In this document: positions 7,664 to 16,400 of the stretch, piece after piece
Numbering within the stretch: the first letter of the stretch is position 1
Layout of the letters: the number at the start of each line of letters is the position of its first letter
Assembly (NCBI GenBank): GCA_017992475.1
Contig: JAGOOO010000007.1
Coordinates: forward strand, 1 to 64,000
Source of the DNA: Caldisericia bacterium
GTDB lineage: Bacteria; Caldisericota; Caldisericia; JAAYUI01
Length of the DNA stretch: 64,000 nucleotides
Direction: 5' to 3'
Position numbers and translations under genes: made by a program
The notes under the pieces: model-generated
What the model saw: the letters and a program-made list of their open reading frames with translations, nothing else
Told to the model about the DNA's origin: nothing
The model's database searches: none

Positions 7664-8646
7664 TAAGGATATCACTTGATGCCATGGGGGGCGACCACGC
7701 CCCCAAGGAAATCATTTCTGGGGCAATACTTGCCCGCTCCTCCATGGAACTTGATATCACCCTTATTGGCGACAAAACGGCGATTGAGGAAGAACTTAAA
7801 ATCCAAAAATCGCCTTTTATGTTTCCAGTAGTTCACACGACAGAAGTTGTCACCATGAATGACCATCCTTCAGAGGTCCTCAGGACCAAGAAGGATGCTT
7901 CAATTTTTGTAGCAACAAGACTGGTGGCCGAGGGCAGGTGCGATGCAATCGTGTCTGCTGGCTCAACTGGGGCACAACTGGCCGCCGCAATATTTATCCT
8001 TGGTCGCGTAAGGGGCATAGAAAGACCAGGAGTGGCAACGCCAGTTCCACAGGTAAACGGCAAATTGGCAATGATGTGTGATGGTGGAGCTGTATCAGAC
8101 TGCAAACCAAACAACCTTCTTGAATTTGCCCAGATGTCATCTGCTTATTGCCAGAACGTAATGGGGATAGACAACCCAAGGGTGGCGCTTCTTAATATTG
8201 GTGAAGAGCCAGAAAAAGGCTCAGAACTTACACAGGCCACACACAAACTTTTGTTAAAATCAGGGCTTAATTTTATTGGGAACATAGAGGGAAAAGACGT
8301 TCTTAAGGGGAATGCAGACGCAATTATAACAGATGGTTTTACTGGAAATGTGATACTCAAGGCGATAGAAGGTATCGCAAGCGACGTTATGGGTCTGGTA
8401 AAAAAAGCCGCCAAGACGTCCCTCAGCTCAAAAATGGGTGGATTGCTTCTGCTACCAGCAATTGGTAATATCAGAAAAATGATGGATTATTCAGAGTATG
8501 GCGGGGCGCCTCTTTTGGGTGTGAATGGCATATCAATAATTTGCCATGGCCGTTCGAATGGCAAGGCCATCTCCTCCGCAATTAGACAAGCTGTAAACTG
8601 TTGCAATGCTCAACTTATTTCAAAAATTTCGTCTCAGACAAGATAG
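7660..8646 (+). CDS. plsX: Phosphate acyltransferase PlsX
   Basis: Converts acyl-ACP and phosphate into acyl-phosphate, the first step of phospholipid synthesis in the PlsX/PlsY pathway; it is a peripheral membrane enzyme. The N-terminus carries the signature LDAMGGDHAP, followed by the conserved VSAGSTGAQLAAA, GFTGNVILKAIEG and the C-terminal GGAPLLGVNG. The start is inferred as TTG at 7660, which overlaps the rpmF stop and gives 328 residues, the normal family length. The open frame extends to 7537 only as a shadow of rpmF. AAGGA lies about 9 nt upstream. Its 3' end overlaps rnc by 41 nt. Confidence 0.93.
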   Translation: MIRISLDAMGGDHAPKEIISGAILARSSMELDITLIGDKTAIEEELKIQKSPFMFPVVHTTEVVTMNDHPSEVLRTKKDASIFVATRLVAEGRCDAIVSAGSTGAQLAAAIFILGRVRGIERPGVATPVPQVNGKLAMMCDGGAVSDCKPNNLLEFAQMSSAYCQNVMGIDNPRVALLNIGEEPEKGSELTQATHKLLLKSGLNFIGNIEGKDVLKGNADAIITDGFTGNVILKAIEGIASDVMGLVKKAAKTSLSSKMGGLLLLPAIGNIRKMMDYSEYGGAPLLGVNGISIICHGRSNGKAISSAIRQAVNCCNAQLISKISSQTR

Positions 8647-9319
8647 TAATCTAACAGCCCAGCAAAAAGCTCTTTTCAAGCGTCTTGGGCTCCAAAATAG
8701 CTATAAGCAAATCTTTCTGGAAGCCTTGACCCACCCGTCATACACAAGCGAGAACGATTCTCCCTCATATCAGAGACTGGAATACCTTGGAGACGCAATC
8801 CTGGGCAGTTATGTGGCCTATCGCTTGTATATGAGGCACAGAGATTGGCAAGAAGATAAACTCACAAGAGCAAGGGCCTCAATAGTCTCACAACCAGCCC
8901 TCGCAAAATCAGCAAGAAAAATGGGGATCCCGCACTGCCTTCTTTTGGGAAAGGGTGAAAGAGCAAACGGAGGTTCTGAAAGAGACTCAATTCTCTGCGA
9001 TTGTTTTGAGTCTATTGTGGCTGTTGTGTTTATTGCAAAAGGCTTTCAAAAAACATGTGATTTTCTTGATGCTTTGGGGATTATCTCTATGGCGACAGAT
9101 AAGGAAGACCCAAAAAGCGAATTGCAATCGTTATCTCAGAAAGAAGGTCTCGGGCTTCCACATTACCATATTGTTGGGAGCGATGGACCTGCCCACTGCA
9201 TGAGATTTGAAGCAAAAGTCTCTGTTGGGGAAAATATCATAGCTACTGCCTGGGGAAATTCAAAACAGGAAGCTGAACAAAACGCTGCAATAGAAGCACT
9301 CAAAAAAATCGAAAAATAA
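8606..9319 (+). CDS. rnc: Ribonuclease III
   Basis: A double-strand-specific endoribonuclease that processes rRNA precursors and structured mRNAs (237 residues). The catalytic signature appears as QRLEYLGDAILG (about 50-61), with its conserved Glu and Asp. The second acidic cluster is RDSILCDCFESIVA (about 128-141). A double-stranded-RNA-binding domain occupies about 165-236 (DPKSELQSLSQKEG, then WGNSKQEAEQNAA). The start overlaps plsX by 41 nt in another frame, suggesting coupling; no good ribosome site is visible. It is the last gene of rpmF-plsX-rnc. Confidence 0.94.
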   Translation: MLNLFQKFRLRQDSNLTAQQKALFKRLGLQNSYKQIFLEALTHPSYTSENDSPSYQRLEYLGDAILGSYVAYRLYMRHRDWQEDKLTRARASIVSQPALAKSARKMGIPHCLLLGKGERANGGSERDSILCDCFESIVAVVFIAKGFQKTCDFLDALGIISMATDKEDPKSELQSLSQKEGLGLPHYHIVGSDGPAHCMRFEAKVSVGENIIATAWGNSKQEAEQNAAIEALKKIEK

Positions 9320-9348
9320 TAGTTTTACATTTCTCAACTCTACAAATT

Positions 9349-9379
9349 AAAAAAGGCACCCCAAAAGGGTGCCTTTTTT
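9349..9379. terminator. Bidirectional terminator between rnc and the SLH protein gene
   Basis: A perfect 13-bp stem (AAAAAAGGCACCC with its complement) and a 5-nt loop, with A/T tracts on both sides. It serves rnc on the plus strand and the long gene ending at 9402 on the minus strand. Confidence 0.92.
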
Positions 9380-9401
9380 AATTTACTTTAGTCTTTCCTG
9401 A

Positions 9402-12400
9402 TTACGGCTCTACAAAACCAAATTTCCTCTTTGCCTGGTTAACTGGCTGTCCTGCCTCAGTGAGTTTCTTGATGTACTCGAATATTGTTTTCCTAAGGTA
9501 AATGCAAGAGGAATTAACATCAGTAGTAACATTCCTTAGAACTTCGTGGCCAAAACCTGGGAGTGTGTGATACTCTCTGGATGGCATGGCAATTGAATAT
9601 GTCTTGGAAGTGTCAACCGGGGTTTTCTCATCATTCTTGATGATATAGGCTTCTGAGACACGGTTACCTGGGTCTTTTGACCTTGTGAAGACAAATGAAA
9701 GACCCCAGAGCTGGAGAACACCTCTTTCACCAGAGACTGATGACTCACAAATTTCTTTTATCTTGGCTCCAGAAATCTTGCCTTTCACCCAAGTGTCATC
9801 AATAGGTAGAATCTGATAGACGTCTTTGACTGTTATGCTTCCTGGTGCAATACCTTTCTTGGTCTGATCTGATGGGAAAACGATTATATCAACACCGAGT
9901 TTATCTGAAGCATATTCAGTAATGAAATCGCCGAGAAGCGACTCATTGGAATCATTGAAATCAAAACCAGTTTCAGTTCTTCCGATAACACGGTCAACAT
10001 CAGCTTTCATTGCTGATCTCTGTCCTTCAACAAAGGTTTTGACAGTATTTGCAAATGTTGCTGCAGCTGGTTTGATCTCGTTATCGAGAAGATCGTTGTA
10101 TGTGTAGTTAAGGGATGGATCGATTGCATCAATAGAACGGTTCTTTGCATCGAATCTAACTTTTGCAAAACCAAGCGACGAACCACCAATCCCGGAGGAA
10201 ATTACCCATATTCCGGAGTTTGTTGGTGCAACAAAGCTCATTGGTGCACCAGAGATAAACATGATGTTTGCGCCTGAGAGTTGGCTTGCAAGTTGGGCTG
10301 CTGGACCCTTAAAACCATCTTTTGCGCTCTTTCCAAGTTCGATATACCCAGAAGCAGAGGCTATTACAACAACAATTTCTGCACCCTGTGATTTGAGGGC
10401 CTTGATTTCAGCGTTAACTGACTGTGCAATCTGATTAATCTTTATCCCTGCAAGATCGCCATCACAGATGTATGTATTTGTGTCTGGGTCAACTGCTCCA
10501 ACAATACCGACCTTAATTCCAGAAATGTTCTTGAGAACGGATCTTTTTGCTCCATCAATTCCCTCGACATTGGCCGCGAGAACTGCGATATTCTGCGGAA
10601 TCTCTTTGGCTCTTGCTTTAATGGTCTCTCCGCCAAGATAGAAATCCCTGATTCCAAACGTCATTGCATCATAACCAAGTGCATTCATGAAACCGGTCGC
10701 CATCTTGCCGCCAGCAAGCTCTGCCCATGCCGTGCCAGAGATCATTCCACCGGCGTCAAGAAGTACATTCTTATCATACAGCGCACGAATATTGCCTACT
10801 GTATATGCAAGGCCATTCCAACCTCCGATTTTGCGATCATTGGTCGGATCAACTCTTGTAGAATCAATTTCGGTTCTGACATCAGATGTTGTCATTACTG
10901 CAACCATTGGGAAGCGGGCCTTTGCCATAATTGTGGCTACTTCGCCTCTCTTGATGTTGGCTTTTGGATTGACATAGAGTTTGCCATCTTTTGCTATTCC
11001 ACCAACAATGCCAACTTTTGTTCCATAAGCAATATATTTCTTTGCCCACGGGGAACATGTGGAAGCATCAGCAAAATTGGCCTCAAACTGTGCCATATCA
11101 GCCGGAGAAATCGCCTCGGCTTGTGCCTTGGCGCCAACAGAGAATATTATGTTTGTAAAGACTTCTTCACGAGTAACGTTTGCATTGAGCCCGAAGGTGT
11201 TGCCCATCCAGCTCCACATTCCAACTTTGACTCCGCCTTCGATAAAACCATAGGCCCAGTGTGATTTTGGAACGTCTTTGAACTTGCCCTTTGCTGGTGA
11301 TGATGGTGAAAGATCGTAGATCGAAAGAAGGATTTTTGAGGCTTCGGCCCTTGTCATATTGGCATCTGGATTGTATCTGCCATATTTGTCGCCTGATACA
11401 ATCTTTTTGCTGATAAGGATGTCAATGTATTCATTGGCCCAGTGATCAACATAGTCCGGTACGACAAACCAGTTCCTGGTGGTATTGCAGCTGAGCTGAC
11501 CACCTTTCTCCTTAATATAATTCTGGATTGCATCAAGGAGCTTCTTTCTGGTTGGTTCAAATTTTGCTTCAAACTTGTATCCACCCTGGCCAAGTGCGAT
11601 GTAGCTGTTGGTGGCAACAGTGTAGGTCTTCTTTGGGTCTATTGGTGAATTGCCGATCATCATGTATCCAACACGATCGGTGACCCCAGGTCTAATGTCG
11701 AGGTAATAGTTGAAACCTTTTCCAATGATGAAGTTGGTGTCGGCTTCTGTGTGATAAAGTGTTGCTGCATGGGAAAGCGCATTCTCAAGCTGCTGCCCAG
11801 TGAGTGTCATTTTGTAGATTTTGCTGTCTTTGGGGAAAAGATTAAACAGTTCTCCAAAAGTGAACGAACCCTTTTTTATTGTTGCAGTTGTCGACCAGAT
11901 ATCAGTGATTGCAAATTGCGCATCAGTTTCTTTCATCATGACATTGCAGGCAAGTTCAGCAATCGGGTTGTCTGTTCTTCTTGCATTTGTTGACGAGATC
12001 TCACATTTTGACTCGCCGATCCTGACATCAAACTTTGTCTTAAGGAGCGAATCCTGCGGCCTAAACTTGTCCATGATGTCCTTGTCCGGGTTAACAGACT
12101 GGTCAAGAATCATGAAACGGGACTTCATGTCTCTTCTGCCATTGACCTTGCGGAAAACAAATGGTTTGACTGGGCAGGTGCATTTTTCAAAAACGAAATC
12201 CATACGACCCATGGTTACGCCATCTTCTGGGAGCTGGCAAACCAGGGTTTCGTGAATCTTTCCAGATGGTTCCGGAACCGTAAAAATTTCCTGCTGTATT
12301 GACTGGCCAGGAGCTGAAGAACAAATGAAATCAACGTGGGTTACTTCCTGGATCATTCTGTAAAGTTCATTTTCTTTCCAGGTGCCATCAGCATTCTTCT

Positions 12401-13166
12401 GGAGGCCAAGATCTGTCATTACAACAATAAAGTCAGCCTTTTCACCAGTTTCTTTGAGTGACTCTGCATGCTCTCTTGCCTTCTCTACATAATCGTCAAG
12501 GGCAAGCTTGGATGAACCGAGGGTAAGGTTATTTGGGTCTTCCCAGTTGAAGACAGCTGGATTTGCCAGACCAACAATTCCGAAACGAAGTGGATGGGCA
12601 GCTGTTGGGATCTTGTAGATCATCATCTGATATTCGTCTGTCAGTTTTGAACGATCTTTCCCAACAACCACATTTGCATTTATCCACTTGAAGGAGGATT
12701 GCGTGTGTAGCTGCTCACGCACGGCCGGCTGAAGTGAGAACTCGCCTGCACCATAGCTCATAGCATCATACTTAATGGCATTCATCGCTTCAATGGTTGG
12801 GTGTTTCTGGTTCTCTGACAATTTTGTGTTTGCAAAAAACCAACCTGTTTGGGAACCCATTATCGTATTTCCAATATCAAGGACCATTGTATTTCCACCA
12901 TACTGCCACCAGGTCTTGTCCTCAAGAACCTGTTTGCGTACTTCATCAATCTTGGTCTTTGCTTTTGCAAAACCACCGAAATTTGGCTGGCCCTTGTAAT
13001 CAAAAGGCTTTACATTGCCATGCATTCCGGCAGTAAAGACAACGGAAAACGGAAGGTATTCCACAGCTTCAGCATTCACAATCGAGACTGGAATAAACGA
13101 GAAAATCCCAAAACAAAGTGCGAGGATTGTGAAAACAGACAAGCTTTTCGTGATGCTTGCTTTCAT
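9402..13166 (-). CDS. S-layer-anchored tandem 5'-nucleotidase-fold protein, probably catalytically inactive
   Basis: A 1254-residue exported protein. A signal peptide (about 1-32) leads into a UshA-like metallophosphatase plus 5'-nucleotidase C-domain module (about 38-560). Three SLH domains follow (571-617, 629-675 and 698-751; TRAE motif in the first), then a second metallophosphatase/C-domain module (about 755-1250). In both modules most metal ligands of the family are lost. The motif TNDxH reads TAGMH (45-49) and TSDVR (760-764), GGD/AGD reads DIGN and DAGG, GNHEF reads GAGEF and GIRDF, and the GGHxH loop reads SSAPG and SGAPM. The fold is recognisable, so a structural or binding role at the cell wall is more likely than hydrolysis. 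The ATG at 13166 follows GGAGGATAAATTA. Confidence 0.86.
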   Translation of the reverse strand: MKASITKSLSVFTILALCFGIFSFIPVSIVNAEAVEYLPFSVVFTAGMHGNVKPFDYKGQPNFGGFAKAKTKIDEVRKQVLEDKTWWQYGGNTMVLDIGNTIMGSQTGWFFANTKLSENQKHPTIEAMNAIKYDAMSYGAGEFSLQPAVREQLHTQSSFKWINANVVVGKDRSKLTDEYQMMIYKIPTAAHPLRFGIVGLANPAVFNWEDPNNLTLGSSKLALDDYVEKAREHAESLKETGEKADFIVVMTDLGLQKNADGTWKENELYRMIQEVTHVDFICSSAPGQSIQQEIFTVPEPSGKIHETLVCQLPEDGVTMGRMDFVFEKCTCPVKPFVFRKVNGRRDMKSRFMILDQSVNPDKDIMDKFRPQDSLLKTKFDVRIGESKCEISSTNARRTDNPIAELACNVMMKETDAQFAITDIWSTTATIKKGSFTFGELFNLFPKDSKIYKMTLTGQQLENALSHAATLYHTEADTNFIIGKGFNYYLDIRPGVTDRVGYMMIGNSPIDPKKTYTVATNSYIALGQGGYKFEAKFEPTRKKLLDAIQNYIKEKGGQLSCNTTRNWFVVPDYVDHWANEYIDILISKKIVSGDKYGRYNPDANMTRAEASKILLSIYDLSPSSPAKGKFKDVPKSHWAYGFIEGGVKVGMWSWMGNTFGLNANVTREEVFTNIIFSVGAKAQAEAISPADMAQFEANFADASTCSPWAKKYIAYGTKVGIVGGIAKDGKLYVNPKANIKRGEVATIMAKARFPMVAVMTTSDVRTEIDSTRVDPTNDRKIGGWNGLAYTVGNIRALYDKNVLLDAGGMISGTAWAELAGGKMATGFMNALGYDAMTFGIRDFYLGGETIKARAKEIPQNIAVLAANVEGIDGAKRSVLKNISGIKVGIVGAVDPDTNTYICDGDLAGIKINQIAQSVNAEIKALKSQGAEIVVVIASASGYIELGKSAKDGFKGPAAQLASQLSGANIMFISGAPMSFVAPTNSGIWVISSGIGGSSLGFAKVRFDAKNRSIDAIDPSLNYTYNDLLDNEIKPAAATFANTVKTFVEGQRSAMKADVDRVIGRTETGFDFNDSNESLLGDFITEYASDKLGVDIIVFPSDQTKKGIAPGSITVKDVYQILPIDDTWVKGKISGAKIKEICESSVSGERGVLQLWGLSFVFTRSKDPGNRVSEAYIIKNDEKTPVDTSKTYSIAMPSREYHTLPGFGHEVLRNVTTDVNSSCIYLRKTIFEYIKKLTEAGQPVNQAKRKFGFVEP

Positions 13167-13221
13167 TAATTTATCCTCCTTTAAAGGTAGGGTTCCGCAT
13201 TTGTGCGGATTAGCGAAACCG

Positions 13222-13249
13222 AGTATAATTGCGGGGTAGTTAAAAACAA
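13222..13249 (-). promoter_or_regulatory. Promoter of the SLH nucleotidase-fold gene
   Basis: On the minus strand, TTGTTT (13244-13249), 16 bp and TATACT (13222-13227). The roughly 50-nt leader contains a small 6-bp hairpin (13194-13209, TCCGCA/TGCGGA) between the promoter and the ribosome binding site. Confidence 0.6.
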
Positions 13250-13331
13250 GATTCACAAGGAAAATTTGGGTTAGGTTAAATGTATTAACGAAACATAGTT
13301 TAACCATAGTCTGGCAATGCTTTGTGCTTGG

Positions 13332-13359
13332 TTGACCTTCACTATTGACACAATAGAAT
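13332..13359 (+). promoter_or_regulatory. Promoter of the giant NHL/cohesin-like protein gene
   Basis: TTGACC (13332-13337), a 16-bp spacer and TAGAAT (13354-13359), about 50 bp upstream of the start codon. An alternative TTGACA sits at 13345-13350 but has a poorer -10 partner. Confidence 0.55.
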
Positions 13360-13409
13360 CAATTCACAATTAGCTTTTCCTGGGTTAACTCAGGAGAGGG
13401 GAGAACAAA

Positions 13410-16400
13410 TTGATAATGAAAAGAACGTGGGCGATAACACTAACCATAGCGATAATCGCATCATTGACCCCCTTTACTCCAGTAGTGCATGCACAGACTT
13501 CGCTGGATTCCTCCTCCCCCCAAATAATAGGCGGACCAATGCCAGCAAGACTTTTCCTTGGGCCAACATTCCTTCATGCGGATGGCTCAAGGTTGTACGT
13601 TGTTGAGGAACTTGCTGTAAGGGTCCAGTCATTATTCCCACAAAATGACTATCTGTTGGGAACTTTTGGTTTCAAAACTGGCCAAATGTTCAAGCCGGGT
13701 GGAATCACAACTTACCAGGGAATATCCTATATCACCGATACAGCGCAAAGCAAAATCCTTGTTTATGGAAAAATGGGTGAGTATCAAGGTGAATTTAAAG
13801 TAAAAGACCAGGCCCAAAAACCTGTCCTTGTGAATCCAATAGGTATCTCTTCTTACCAGGGAAGGCTTTATATTGCTAACTCCGGCGACGGAAACATAGC
13901 AGTCTGTGACACAAACGGCAAGTTTATACAGAGGATATCAAAAAAGGGTACCGGTGAAGGAGAACTCCTCTATCCAACAGGTATTTGTGTTGCATCCGGC
14001 AAAATATTCGTGACTGATCCTGAAGCAGGGAAAATAGAGGTTTTTGATCAGGATGGAAACCATTCTATAACAATTCCTTCCCCCAGACCATGGGCAGTTT
14101 TTCCGACTGAGGGTAAAGTTTTCATAACAGACATATCAACTAATAAAGTAATAATGGTGGGTATTGATGGCACACAAGTTGGCGAGATCCAGGCCAATGG
14201 TTTCATCAAAACACCAAAGGGTGTCGCCTTTATGGATGGCAAAATATATATCTCTTCATATGAAACAAACAAAATCGAAATCTTCGAAGTTGATGGAAAA
14301 CATTCTGGAACATTTGGTCATCCTGTTGAACAGGCCGCAGGAACCCTTGGAAGACCAACAGGATTGGCCATTGGAAATGACAAGCTCTATGTTGCCGATT
14401 CAACCAGAAACAAAATTATAGCTTATTCCAAAGATGGGAAATTGTCCGAGGAATCAAAAGATGATATAGCTGATTCGAAGATGGCCTCGCCAAGCGGCGT
14501 AGCTGTTGATATATCAGGAAACTATTATGTTGCTGACACTGCAAACAACACAATAAAAATGTTCGAAAAAGATGGGACCTTCAAGAAGGCTTTTGGTGGT
14601 TTCGGTTCCGGAAATGGAAAGTTAAACACACCATCAGATATTATAATAATCAACCCGCAAAACAAACTTTTTGTCACAGACACAGGAAACAATCTTGTCC
14701 AGGTCTTTTCTCTCTCAGGTGACTTCCTCTACCAGTTTGGCGGCTTTGGATCAGCCCCAGGGCAGTTCAACAATCCGATTGGCATTTGCACCAATGGCAC
14801 TAATATATTTGTTGCAGACTCAGCCAATTGTAGAATCCAGGAACTTTCAAGCGATGGAAAGCCAATAAGAACTTTCGGTCACAGGGGTAGAGGCAAAGAC
14901 ATGCTCCTTTTCCCAATGGACTGTTCAATTGACAATTCTGGAAAGATATATGTTGCTGACACATACAACCACAGATTGACCGTCTTTGACCCAGAAACAA
15001 ACTTCTCCTGGAATTTTGGTAAAAATGGCGGGCCAGGTGATGTTCCCTATGTCGCAGAAGCTACATGCGATGAACCACCACCAGATAAAATCGTATACGG
15101 AAAATTTAATTTTCCATCAGGAATAGTTGCCAATGATCAAGGTTGCTTTGTATCAGATACTTATAATCATAGAGTGCAATTCGTTGACTTCATCGACATC
15201 TTTGGCGATTCCAACTACCTCATTTCACCATCTTATGTTGATTTTGGCTTTATCTCTCCTGGTTCGATAGCCGAAAAGAGTGTATACCTTAAAAATATTT
15301 CCGGCGGGCCACTCACCGGGGTAGTCATAATACCAAAAGAAGCACAATGGCTTAAAACACACAATCCGACATTCAAAAGCGACGAAGAACCGATTGTCTT
15401 CTATGTTGATTCAAATGGTGTCCCTGCAGGTTCTTATGAAACAGATGTAACGATCGCCACAAACAAAGACGGGCAAAACCAACCAAAAACAATCCACTTC
15501 AAGATCCAGATAGGTGATTCTTATGGTTTCCTCATTGATACAAATGCTTTCATCACAAAAGAATCTAACTCCAGAATTGATATAGTCATAAATCTTGTAG
15601 CACAAAATGGCTATACTGGTACAGCAGCACTCGACGTAAAAGGGACCCCAAGAGGTACATATATTCAATTTTCTGAGCCACTGCTCACACTTTCGAAATC
15701 AACATCAACTGTAATGTCAATAAGGGCAACTACAATTATCGCACCAGGAATATACAACATAACGATTATTGGCCAGAGCCCAAAAATAAAATATGAAACA
15801 AGGCTTGACATCACTCTGATTGTCTCAAGAAACCAGTCATTCGAGCCAAGAACTTCAATTGGAGAGACTTTCACTGCTGTCTGGTGCATCAACTGTCCAT
15901 ACGCCCACAGGGCTGGAGAAATGCTTGTCAACGAGTTCGGAGACAAGAGAGTTGTTTGGCTCATGTATTATGTCGACTCAAAAGAAGATGATGCCCACCT
16001 ATATTATTCACCTGCAGACAAGAGGTATAAATGGTACCCCGGACAAGGACTCCCAACCACTTTTATAGATGGCGTAAACTCCATCATTGGAGGAGACACT
16101 CCGGAAGAAAGACAAAAGCCCCCAAAAGACAAAAAGAAATGCGACAAATTCTCCGGGACAACATTTACCTATTTGAGATATAAAACTGAAGTTGAGAGAA
16201 GACAGAGCATGTCTTCTCAACTATCAATATTCACCGAAACAGAAGTTCTTGATGATACCGTTGAACTCGGAATTGAAATCGAGACGCTTCAGGCATTTGA
16301 AAACCAGAAAAATATTGCCCTGTATGTCATTCTCGCCGAAAACAATATTCCCTTTGAAGCTACAAATGGTGATTCATACCACAACATGGTAGTCAGGGAG

